From positions 1 through 27,952 of the forward strand of contig CALYRV010000011.1 of NCBI GenBank assembly GCA_945483525.1: DNA of 27,952 nucleotides, in the 5' to 3' direction. A program made the position numbers and the translations under genes. Source of the stretch: an uncultured Verrucomicrobiota bacterium. GTDB lineage: Bacteria; Verrucomicrobiota; Kiritimatiellia; RFP12; UBA1067. The first letter of the stretch is position 1. The number at the start of each line of letters is the position of its first letter. Below the pieces are notes generated by a model. The model was not told the origin of the DNA and ran no database searches. It saw only the letters and a program-made list of their open reading frames with translations. Below, piece by piece: positions 1-6,478 of the stretch.

Positions 1-102
1 CTCCATCAAGATACCGCCGGTACCGTTTAGGGTGAACTTCTTGGCCTTCTTCCCGTATTTGGTCTTGCCGAATGCACTGACATTGAAACTTGGCTTCCTC
101 AT
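1..102 (-). CDS. Partial small basic protein, cut by the window edge
   Basis: The first 34 codons are visible, from an ATG at 102 to the edge; the protein starts MRKPSFNVSAFGKTKYGKK and is rich in Lys and Gly. A strong Shine-Dalgarno (GGAGGA) lies about 5 bases before this ATG. An alternative in-frame ATG lies four codons upstream, at 114, but would put the ribosome site inside the gene, so I prefer 102. There is no signal peptide. I do not recognise the family. It lies 71 bases downstream of the secreted protein ending at 174 and may share its transcript. The spacer between them carries the octamer CCACTGTA twice on the plus strand (144-151 and 158-165), 14 bases apart. Confidence 0.55.
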   Translation of the reverse strand, partial: MRKPSFNVSAFGKTKYGKKAKKFTLNGTGGILME

Positions 103-173
103 TTGATCCTCCATTCAATTTCACTGTTAGCTATTTAAAAACTCCACTGTACGACCGCCACTGTAAACCACCG

Positions 174-791
174 CTAATTCAATCGGTTCTTCTCCTTGCG
201 GTTCAATGACGCATCTCCGAAATCCTTATCCTTCGCGGCATTATCCCACTGCGACATCGATGAGTAACTCTTCACCATCTCAGAACCATCCCAGAGCTGC
301 ACGACACAGCCAGCAATGCGTTTACCACGAACCGTCGTCCTAGTCTTCGCGATACTGCCGGAACGCCCAGTGGAACCAGAAGATGTGCGCGACTTGGAGA
401 ACGTCACGGTTGGCGACTCAAGCTCGACGGACGCCTTGCCGTTCGCGTCTAAAGTAAGCGATTTCGTATCCTTCCCAAGAACCTTAGCCGTCATCTCCTT
501 GCCTTCATAGCCGATATAGAAGACCTTCACCTCAACCTTCTCCGGACGGGGTTTACCACGATAACGCACCTCGCAGTTCCACTTCATGTTACGAGAAACG
601 GATTTCGAGGTGTTCTGCGTGGACGTCGGCGTAGAACGGATCAGTCCCTTGGAGCCTCCGGACTTCGTGGTCTTCGTCTCACCACCAAGCGGACTCACCT
701 TCAGAAAAGCTTGCACATCATCCGACCCCGCCATTACGAAACCCGCGGCAAAGACAATAAGCAAAGCTATACAGGCACTCCGGATTCTCAC
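174..791 (-). CDS. Secreted protein of unknown function
   Basis: This 205-residue protein has an N-terminal signal peptide (basic MRIR, hydrophobic core to about residue 20, then AGSDD). Residues 35-70 are a Ser/Thr/Lys-rich low-complexity linker. A beta-rich central part follows (about 70-130, around RYRGKPRPEKVEVKVFYIG), and the end is a polar, charged tail. There are two cysteines in the mature part, near residues 73 and 162, which could pair. The start is a GTG at 791, four bases after the stop of the upstream ilvN-like gene, with AAGGG at a reasonable distance, so the two are probably co-transcribed. I cannot name a family or a function; its pairing with an amino-acid gene is probably incidental. 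Confidence 0.7.
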   Translation of the reverse strand: MRIRSACIALLIVFAAGFVMAGSDDVQAFLKVSPLGGETKTTKSGGSKGLIRSTPTSTQNTSKSVSRNMKWNCEVRYRGKPRPEKVEVKVFYIGYEGKEMTAKVLGKDTKSLTLDANGKASVELESPTVTFSKSRTSSGSTGRSGSIAKTRTTVRGKRIAGCVVQLWDGSEMVKSYSSMSQWDNAAKDKDFGDASLNRKEKNRLN

Positions 792-795
792 TTTT

Positions 796-1071
796 TCACC
801 CTTTACCTTTACCCTTCACTTTCTTCGCGCTTACCTCAATGACGTTGACCTGATTGCGAAGCTGACGAATGATCTGCTCGACTACACGCTCAGAACCCAA
901 CACGTCGATACGCATCCTCGAGACGGTGCCGTCTTCGGTGGGACCGACGTTCAAGGTCTGAATGTTATACCCGCGACCAGAAATGAGCCCGACAATCCTA
1001 GCGAGGACGCCTGGCTTGTTTTCCACATAACAGTTCAACCGGTATACAAATTCAGAAACTCTTTTTTCCAT
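796..1071 (-). CDS. ilvN: Acetolactate synthase small (regulatory) subunit, ACT domain only
   Basis: The small subunit binds branched-chain amino acids and controls acetolactate synthase, the first shared step of valine and isoleucine synthesis, in the cytoplasm. The 91 residues hold one ACT domain: VENKPGVLARIVGLISGRGYNI at 16-37, then VGPTEDGTVSRM, the family signature. Most IlvH-type subunits are about 160 residues with a second C-terminal domain. This one stops after the ACT domain, like the short IlvN/IlvM type, and ends in a Lys/Gly tail (KVKGKGKG). The catalytic subunit is not next to it, which is unusual. The ATG at 1071 follows a TATAAT by only seven bases and lacks a Shine-Dalgarno, so the mRNA is probably leaderless. 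The family call is firm; the choice between ilvN and ilvH as a name is arbitrary. Confidence 0.88.
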   Translation of the reverse strand: MEKRVSEFVYRLNCYVENKPGVLARIVGLISGRGYNIQTLNVGPTEDGTVSRMRIDVLGSERVVEQIIRQLRNQVNVIEVSAKKVKGKGKG

Positions 1072-1078
1072 TAACGAT

Positions 1079-1087
1079 ATTATATCA
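1079..1087 (-). promoter_or_regulatory. Extended -10 promoter of the ilvN-like gene
   Basis: Minus-strand TGATATAAT. The hexamer TATAAT (1084-1079) ends seven bases before the ATG at 1071, so the expected transcription start falls on or next to the start codon. I see no good -35 hexamer at 16-18 bases, as is common for extended -10 promoters. Confidence 0.6.
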
Positions 1088-1830
1088 TAATCACGTCAAC
1101 GGAGAGTAAACCGGACACCCTTATCCCACTTTTTCTGGGGTAATTTATCCCAGTTTTCAAAAAAGCCCCTTTTTAGATTTTGTTTAGTTGGTCAAAGTGG
1201 GAAAAGCATTGGTTGATTGGGTCTTTCGTTTACTTTGGCAATAACTGCGGCTTCGGGCGGGAAGCTCGTCCCGGTCAACGCTCGGCCTCATGAATCGCCT
1301 CGCTCGGGAAGATCGACCACTGACCGAGACACGCCGCGGTCCGAACCGCACCGAGGGTCGATCTTCACGTGCCCGGGCCGACTTTCCGCCTTCGCCGCAA
1401 CTTGAAACAATACGCGCTCCGGCATTGCGCCAAGCCGGGCGTCCGGTTGCGCAACCGCCGACAGAACAACACGAAAGGAATGGCGTCATGGCAAAGCATA
1501 TGACGATCGACACGAGGAAAGGCATCGCCCACGGGCTCGACTGCCGACTGATATTCGCCCAGCTGGCGACACTGCACGGACGCGAGGTCTCAACGATCGC
1601 GAACGAGGTAAAGAACCGCATGCGCTGGAGCAACCGGAACTACGGATGCTCGGACGCCGCGCTTCGGACGAGGCCGGGAAGTCGACTTGCCGACGTGATT
1701 CGAGACCTCGGCGCGGCCCGCACCAAAACGCGTCTCGCACAGTGTCGAGAATCCCGAGCGCGAAGAACTCATGAGTTCGCGCGTTCGGCAAGACGGGCTT
1801 CCCGGACATTCGTAGTTTCGTTTACTTTGG
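1088..1830. other. Gene-poor stretch between ilvN-like gene and acyl-CoA ligase
   Basis: No gene here is convincing. The part next to ilvN (1088-1223) is AT-rich. It has a direct repeat TTATCCCA (1121-1128, 1145-1152) and a short hairpin (CTGGG at 1135-1139 with CCCAG at 1149-1153) followed by TTTT on the plus strand. The rest (1224-1830) is visibly richer in GC than its surroundings and open in several frames on both strands, which is what high GC produces by chance. It contains the repeat-bounded block and inverted repeats described separately. No tRNA or rRNA signature is visible. Confidence 0.55.
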
Positions 1831-1831
1831 C
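1224..1831. repeat. GC-rich block bounded by 16-bp direct repeats, with internal inverted repeats
   Basis: The 16-mer TTTCGTTTACTTTGGC occurs in the same orientation at 1224-1239 and 1816-1831. The second copy ends on the first base of the ligase stop codon, read on the plus strand (cta at 1831-1833). Inside lie an 11-bp perfect inverted repeat (GAAGATCGACC at 1308-1318 with GGTCGATCTTC at 1356-1366), a 14-bp palindrome (1765-1778), and an imperfect 20/21-nt inverted repeat (1674-1693 with 1785-1805, ends CCGGGAAG and CTTCCCGG). The direct repeats could be target-site or recombination scars of an inserted element, or a dispersed genomic repeat. No transposase is visible. Confidence 0.5.
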
Positions 1832-1901
1832 TAACGGCCCAGCCGGATTTTCCCTGACGATGTACGAGGAAACGGATCTGCACGCACTATCACCGTCTTA
1901 A
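1488..1901 (+). CDS. Possible small ORF inside the GC-rich block (doubtful)
   Basis: The ATG at 1488 has AAAGGAA about nine bases upstream and opens 137 codons beginning MAKHMTIDTRKGIAHGLDC. It would be the only plus-strand gene in the window. The first 60 residues look protein-like (a helix around FAQLATLHGREVSTIANEV), but the second half is Arg/Ala/Ser-rich, as chance GC-rich frames are. The last 70 bases run antisense into the acyl-CoA ligase, through the 16-bp repeat. I recognise no family and list it only so that the frame is on record. Confidence 0.15.
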   Translation: MAKHMTIDTRKGIAHGLDCRLIFAQLATLHGREVSTIANEVKNRMRWSNRNYGCSDAALRTRPGSRLADVIRDLGAARTKTRLAQCRESRARRTHEFARSARRASRTFVVSFTLANGPAGFSLTMYEETDLHALSPS

Positions 1902-3303
1902 TCCGCTTGTACACCGGCAGCTGCAGATTGAGCTCGCCAATAGCCTTGTGAACACGACATTCAGGAATGGAAGCGTATACTTCGGCTATCACCTCGCGAC
2001 TCTCCTTCGCACCACGGACCACGCATTCGAGTACTCCCGGTATCGAAAGAATCTTGTCCTCCAGTTCCTCCGGCGCGATCTTCTTCCCGGAGTCAAGAAT
2101 TATCGTCCTCGAAGCTCGCCCGGTAAAATACACAAATCCGTCATCGTCAATGTAACCGATGTCGCCCGTATGATACCAACCGTCCTCGTCGATCACCGCC
2201 GCAGTCTTCTCAGGATCCCTGTAATAGCCCTTCATCACGGCCGGACCGCGAATCAGCAACTCACCACTCGCCGAGACCTTCGTCTCGGTGCGCCATTCAC
2301 GCGGCACCAACCCCTGCGAACCGACATGAGGATCGCCTTCAATCGGAGTGATGGAGAAATGCGCATGCGTCTCGGTCATGCCGGAGCCGGTGATGAGCTT
2401 GACACCGAGCGCGGTGAGATGTTCGTAGGTACGGCGAGGGCATGCCGCGCCACCCGTAAGAATCCAGTCGATTGGAGTGCCGAGCGCCTCCTCCGCGCTG
2501 CGCCCATGCATCTCGATCTTCGCCGCAAGTATGTCCGCCAACGCAGGGACCAGAAAGAGGTAGTTGACGCGAAAGCGCTCCGCCGCGTCATAGATGCGAC
2601 GGAAGTCCGGACATACCCCGATAGCGGAACCACACGACAACATGAGGTAAGTCGTACAGACGCCGAAGATGTGATGCAGAGGCAACAGCATCAGCGACCT
2701 CGAGTCGGGACGGATCTTCAAACACAGCTGCGCATACTCGACGAAGGTCTCAAGCCCTTCGATAGTCAGCTCGGCCCCGCGGGGAACAGACGTCGTTCCG
2801 GAAGTGAACACGATCATCGAGGTGCGCTTCACATCAACGGAAGACTCATTCCAGACAGAATCCTTGATATTGAAAAGACCGCGCACCCCGTTCAGGAACC
2901 GCTCGGTCTTTAAAGTGCCGAAACCGGCGATAACGAGTCCCGGTATCAACTCCTTGACCGCCTTCGCCTTATCCGAGTACAACGATGAGTAAACCAGCGC
3001 CGTCGCCCCCACGAACTTGAGTCTGTCAGATATCTCCTGCGGATTGAGGAGCATGTCGATCGGCACCACCGTTGATCCAGAGAAAAGCACCGCGGCATGA
3101 GCGACCATCCACTCGTAGGAGTTTTCGCCGAGAATGCCGATCTTCGTGCCCGGAACGTTGGTTCGAATCAGACGGACAACAAGATCGATGTCGTCAGTGA
3201 ACTGCCGCCAGGAGATCGGAATGGACCTATCTCCGGAGCTGATGAGAAACGCGGCCGAGAACGGTCGCTCCTCTCGCATTCGCTTGAAGGTTTCAAATAT
3301 CAT
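1831..3303 (-). CDS. Acyl-CoA synthetase / AMP-forming ligase (ANL superfamily)
   Basis: It activates a carboxylic acid with ATP to an acyl-adenylate and passes it to CoA or an ACP. All core motifs are present in the 490-residue product: the P-loop TSGTTSVPRG (167-176), GSGMTETH (306-313), the TGD motif followed by GRASR (379-398) and the C-terminal catalytic Lys in SSGKIRLGR (485). Length is normal. Its ATG at 3303 overlaps the purH stop (TGATG), so I prefer it to a start 12 codons upstream, which would overlap purH further. Translation is probably coupled to purH. Substrate cannot be read from sequence; a long-chain or aryl acid feeding the polyene-type pathway 2 kb upstream is possible. 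Its stop codon touches the right-hand copy of the 16-bp direct repeat. Confidence 0.85.
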   Translation of the reverse strand: MIFETFKRMREERPFSAAFLISSGDRSIPISWRQFTDDIDLVVRLIRTNVPGTKIGILGENSYEWMVAHAAVLFSGSTVVPIDMLLNPQEISDRLKFVGATALVYSSLYSDKAKAVKELIPGLVIAGFGTLKTERFLNGVRGLFNIKDSVWNESSVDVKRTSMIVFTSGTTSVPRGAELTIEGLETFVEYAQLCLKIRPDSRSLMLLPLHHIFGVCTTYLMLSCGSAIGVCPDFRRIYDAAERFRVNYLFLVPALADILAAKIEMHGRSAEEALGTPIDWILTGGAACPRRTYEHLTALGVKLITGSGMTETHAHFSITPIEGDPHVGSQGLVPREWRTETKVSASGELLIRGPAVMKGYYRDPEKTAAVIDEDGWYHTGDIGYIDDDGFVYFTGRASRTIILDSGKKIAPEELEDKILSIPGVLECVVRGAKESREVIAEVYASIPECRVHKAIGELNLQLPVYKRIKTVIVRADPFPRTSSGKIRLGR

Positions 3304-3983
3304 CAGTGTTGGTTGTATGTTCCGCAAATCTCTTCCCACGTACGGGTGGTGAAGAACCCAGAAATCGCCGTGTCGTATTCGGCCGTATGCGTGAAGGCCT
3401 TCTTCATCAGCCTGAACCGAGTGTCAAGCCCGATCGTGCCGCCATGCGACTCCAACTCCTGCGCAAGGCTGGCGTAATCAAGCGGATCCGTGACTGACGC
3501 AACGCGAAGATAATTCTTCGCGGAAGCACGCACCATGCACGGACCACCAATGTCGATGTTGGTACGGGCCATCTCAGGCGTAACCCCCTCCTTCGCGACA
3601 GTCTGTCGGAAAGGATAGAGATTCACAACAACCATATCGATCGGCTGCGCCGAAAGACGATTGAGATCCTGCTGATGCGCCTCATTGTACTTCTCGGATA
3701 GCAAACCGAGGTAAATCTTGAAGTCGAGCGTCTTCACAAGACCGCCCTGCATCTCAGGCTGACCAGTGTAATCCGAAACCGCAACGAGAGTCGCCGACGC
3801 TTTTTCACCGAGAATCTCCTTCACCTTCGTGTAGGTTCCTCCCGTAGAATAGATCTTGACGCCGGGACAAGCCTTCACAAGGGCCGGAACGAAGGACTCA
3901 AGCCCAGTCTTGTCGCTGACGGACATCAGGACGTTCTTGACGGCGATACGATTGTCGATTTCGGTTACGATGTTGAGTGACAT
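3303..3983 (-). CDS. purH: IMP cyclohydrolase (N-terminal domain of PurH only)
   Basis: This 226-residue protein matches the MGS-like IMP cyclohydrolase half of PurH, which closes the ring of FAICAR to give IMP, the last step of de novo purine synthesis. Visible signatures are MSVSDKTGLESFVPAL (20-35), YSTGGT (45-50), VKTLDFKIYLGLL, VVVNLYPF and NIDIGGPCMVRASAKNY. Bifunctional PurH is about 510-530 residues; here the AICAR transformylase half is absent and the frame ends cleanly. The missing step must be encoded elsewhere, as in bacteria with split PurH or with a PurP-type enzyme. No clear Shine-Dalgarno precedes the ATG. A candidate extended -10 promoter lies at the end of the upstream MurC-like gene. 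Confidence 0.88.
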   Translation of the reverse strand: MSLNIVTEIDNRIAVKNVLMSVSDKTGLESFVPALVKACPGVKIYSTGGTYTKVKEILGEKASATLVAVSDYTGQPEMQGGLVKTLDFKIYLGLLSEKYNEAHQQDLNRLSAQPIDMVVVNLYPFRQTVAKEGVTPEMARTNIDIGGPCMVRASAKNYLRVASVTDPLDYASLAQELESHGGTIGLDTRFRLMKKAFTHTAEYDTAISGFFTTRTWEEICGTYNQH

Positions 3984-4047
3984 AACGTTTACTGAATGAT
4001 GATTAGGGAGTCGCGATAAGCAGTTTTTTCAAATTCATTGTTCTTCT

Positions 4048-4056
4048 ATTATACCA
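4048..4056 (-). promoter_or_regulatory. Extended -10 promoter before purH
   Basis: Minus-strand TGGTATAAT (4056-4048) overlaps the TAA stop of the MurC-like gene. No convincing -35 is seen. Nine bases further on an ATG at 4038 opens an 11-codon frame (MNLKKLLIATP, stop 4003-4005), and the purH ATG follows at 3983, giving an untranslated leader of about 55-60 bases. Confidence 0.5.
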
Positions 4057-5302
4057 AAATCCTGGCAATTCTGCGGGCGAGCGTCGGCAACTCGGGATCC
4101 CGCGCCCCACAAGTCACGATCGCAGCAAAACCGCCGCGATTGGCACAGATCCAATCATACGCCGCATCCAGCGACGGCACCAGAATAACATTCCTTCCAC
4201 CACCTAGCTCTCCAACCCTCGCAACCAGTGCGTCGGAATTGATCGAACGATCCGTCGTCCCCCCCGCGTCATAAACCGGCAGCAACAACAACCTATCGTC
4301 CGAAGACATCACCTCGGAAAACATCCGCGCGAGATCATCCAGCATCTTGCGAAGCGGAGCATAACCATGAGGACGCCACACGACGCATAACGGACCTCCA
4401 TGACGCTTCCGAATCGCCATCCACATGGAGCGCAACTTCTCGGGATTATGCGCGTAGTCATCATATACTGGAGTTGTAAGATTACGATTTACAGACGAAG
4501 ACGGCAGAATCCGCTGAAGACGACGCTCCACACCTCCGAAAGTCGCAATCGCCGCACGCGCTCGCGACTCGTCACAACCAAGCGCAACCGCCATACGCAC
4601 CGCAAGCGAAGCGTTCTGCTCGTTGAAATCTTCTGGCGCATAAACTTCACCGCGCGCGTCGATAACCGGCCCTGGACAGTCCTTCACGAACGTGTCAAAG
4701 ACCTCGTCCATCTCCTCCTTGGAGTAATGATCGGCCGAAGCATTGGTGACGATCGCGGCATAAGGCCTGAACGCGACCAGCGACTTGTCCGATTCGTCCA
4801 CCTCCGCCACCGCATAACGCGGCTCTGAGCATAGAGAATGGGAAACAGGGGTTTCTGACGGAATGCGGACGGCGCCAAGCCACCCCGGAACATTCGCGCC
4901 GTTCACACACATCGGATCCAGTCCGCATTCCGCAAGAACATGCCCAAGCATCGCAGTCACCGTCGATTTACCGCATGTTCCAACCACTGCAACGAGACGA
5001 AATGGTTCGAGAGCACGGGCAAGCGCCTTGGCACGATGCGTCACGGCGATTCCAAACGCCTTGGCTTTGACAAGCCCAGGATTCGTATCTTCGATTGCCG
5101 TTGAGACAATGACCTCGTCCGTCTCCGCATCCACTCCGCTGCCATCATCCGGGAAACAACGGACACCGAGAGACTCAAGAAACGAGATGTTCTTTGTATT
5201 GAGATTACGGTCTGAACCCGTGACCGTATCCCCGAGTTTTACGAGAGCCGTGGCAAGTGCACTCATGCCGACTCCGCCGATACCGATCAGATGACGCTTC
5301 AT
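4049..5302 (-). CDS. murC: MurC-like Mur ligase (UDP-N-acetylmuramate--L-alanine ligase family)
   Basis: MurC joins L-alanine to UDP-MurNAc in the cytoplasmic steps of peptidoglycan synthesis. The protein (417 residues, a little short) begins with the MurC-type nucleotide fold (LIGIGGVGMSALA, 5-17). It has an ATP P-loop GTCGKST (108-114; MurC usually has GTHGKTT), AEVDESD in the central domain, GGVERRLQ, DDYAHNPEK and WRPHGYAPLRK. These match the MurC order, but several usually fixed residues differ (His to Cys in the P-loop; DDYAHN instead of DDYAHH), so it could be a paralogue with another amino-acid or nucleotide-sugar substrate. Its ATG overlaps the stop of the upstream acyltransferase by 4 bases, making it the last gene of the polyene-type operon. 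Confidence 0.75.
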   Translation of the reverse strand: MKRHLIGIGGVGMSALATALVKLGDTVTGSDRNLNTKNISFLESLGVRCFPDDGSGVDAETDEVIVSTAIEDTNPGLVKAKAFGIAVTHRAKALARALEPFRLVAVVGTCGKSTVTAMLGHVLAECGLDPMCVNGANVPGWLGAVRIPSETPVSHSLCSEPRYAVAEVDESDKSLVAFRPYAAIVTNASADHYSKEEMDEVFDTFVKDCPGPVIDARGEVYAPEDFNEQNASLAVRMAVALGCDESRARAAIATFGGVERRLQRILPSSSVNRNLTTPVYDDYAHNPEKLRSMWMAIRKRHGGPLCVVWRPHGYAPLRKMLDDLARMFSEVMSSDDRLLLLPVYDAGGTTDRSINSDALVARVGELGGGRNVILVPSLDAAYDWICANRGGFAAIVTCGARDPELPTLARRIARILV

Positions 5303-6027
5303 AAAAGCCCCTTTATCTCCTTGCGGATTCTATCCGTCAAAGCCATTGCCTCCGAACGCAAGACGCCAGAGCCCATGGCGACCGGAATCTCGGCCCCGCG
5401 ACGGATCGTGTAAAAAACCTTCTCCGTTCCGAGATCCCACGCCTTCTGCCCCTTCGCAACCACCCTCCGCGTAAGCGAGATCCCGAACGGGACCAACGGA
5501 ACTCCATTGCGAAGCGCGACCTGTGCGGCGCCGCGATGGAACGGACGCATCTCGACTTCGGAAACCGGAGTGCGCGACGATGGCCCCATCGGAGTGCGCG
5601 ACCCCTCCGGAAAGACCAGCACATTCCAACCGTCACGAAGATACGGTCCCGCCGCCTCTGGCAGCCGTTCGTCGTCCGGCAAAGAAGTGAAACGCACAAT
5701 CCCGGACAGGAAGAAATCCTTCAACAACGAATGCTTGGCGACATACAGTGTCTTCGGGAAAAGCGACACCATGATCACGACATCGATCAGCGAAGGATGG
5801 TTGGCGACAAGGACGGACCCCTTCACCTCTCGCGACCCGTCGTATCGCACCCCCACCTCGCCGGCCAGATCCCAGCACTTGAGATAAGGCCGCCAGATGG
5901 CCCGCACTAACGGTTGACAGAATCGCGGCGAACCCAACAGAAACATGAACGGAGACATCAAAATGGCGCCCACGGCGAAAATGCCGAAGAACATAACTGA
6001 TATCGCACCTCTAAGAAACCTAATCAT
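5299..6027 (-). CDS. PlsC-like 1-acyl-glycerol-3-phosphate acyltransferase
   Basis: It is a membrane-bound glycerolipid-type acyltransferase of 242 residues: an N-terminal hydrophobic helix (about 8-31), the catalytic NHPSLID box (H77-x4-D82) and the substrate-binding FPEGSRT (139-145). I chose the ATG at 6027 because it overlaps the preceding gene by eight bases (ATGATTAG) and begins just before the membrane helix; the longer frame would add 28 polar residues inside the previous gene. Acyltransferases of this type recur in aryl polyene clusters, where they are thought to help attach the polyene to a lipid anchor. A role in ordinary phosphatidic acid synthesis remains possible. Confidence 0.82.
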   Translation of the reverse strand: MIRFLRGAISVMFFGIFAVGAILMSPFMFLLGSPRFCQPLVRAIWRPYLKCWDLAGEVGVRYDGSREVKGSVLVANHPSLIDVVIMVSLFPKTLYVAKHSLLKDFFLSGIVRFTSLPDDERLPEAAGPYLRDGWNVLVFPEGSRTPMGPSSRTPVSEVEMRPFHRGAAQVALRNGVPLVPFGISLTRRVVAKGQKAWDLGTEKVFYTIRRGAEIPVAMGSGVLRSEAMALTDRIRKEIKGLL

Positions 6028-6478
6028 CAAACGAATAAAGAAACGAGAAGCCGCGTCCGCCACCAGTTTCCTCGGCGTAGACGAACAAGGTTGGCGAGAT
6101 TGCCGCACCAAGCGCCTCGATCAGACCGCACCTTACCGATTCGTCACCGGCGGCGATCGCGGTATAGGGCGCGGTATTCTTCGTGAACACGCTCCAAAGC
6201 CCGGGCGCAGCATTGTAGACGGAAGTGCTGAAACGCTGCGGCGAGACCGATCCGTCCGCCTGAAAATCATCAACGATACGACGCGTCAGCGTGTCCTCCC
6301 CATCCCGAGATGCGAAAACCACGTTCTTCGGCGCAGGCATTCCCTCAAAATTCGCCAGATGAAAGAAAATCTTCTGCAGCGGCGAAAGCCGGCGACGCAT
6401 CACCGGCGGCACGAAGTTCACGTCCGGCGCCTCGCCGGGCTTCAGCACCTTCTTCGCCAGGATCTTAGGCCGCCTCAT
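6020..6478 (-). CDS. Short ketosynthase-like protein, probable chain-length partner
   Basis: The 152-residue product resembles the N-terminal ketosynthase-like domain (Ketoacyl-synt_2 type) found in aryl polyene clusters, where it pairs with an active ketosynthase. Visible parts are VPPVMRRRLSPLQKI (23-37), NVVFASRDGED, VSPQRFSTSVYNAAPGLWSV and YTAIAAGDESVRCGLIEA. It has no catalytic Cys, as expected for a non-catalytic partner. It is short for this family (often above 200 residues), and SVYN stands where SVHN is usual. The ATG at 6478 overlaps the TGA of the ketosynthase (ATGA), which favours a tightly coupled heterodimer. Members of this group are often annotated only as beta-ketoacyl synthase. 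Confidence 0.75.
   Translation of the reverse strand: MRRPKILAKKVLKPGEAPDVNFVPPVMRRRLSPLQKIFFHLANFEGMPAPKNVVFASRDGEDTLTRRIVDDFQADGSVSPQRFSTSVYNAAPGLWSVFTKNTAPYTAIAAGDESVRCGLIEALGAAISPTLFVYAEETGGGRGFSFLYSFDD

Noticed and set aside
1135..1158. Hairpin with a T-run (CTGGG/CCCAG then TTTT) as a terminator
   Set aside because: The T-run follows on the plus strand only, where there is no accepted gene; the stem is five pairs.
1124..1207. Repeated TATCCCA and AAAGTGGG segments as a CRISPR-like or operator array
   Set aside because: Only two direct copies with 24-base spacing and one inverted partial copy; no regular spacer and no cas gene.
1290..1901. Long plus-strand frame across the GC-rich block, plus several overlapping minus-strand frames
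   Set aside because: The block is GC-rich and open in many frames; none shows a family motif. Only the version from ATG 1488 has a plausible ribosome site, and it is listed at low confidence.
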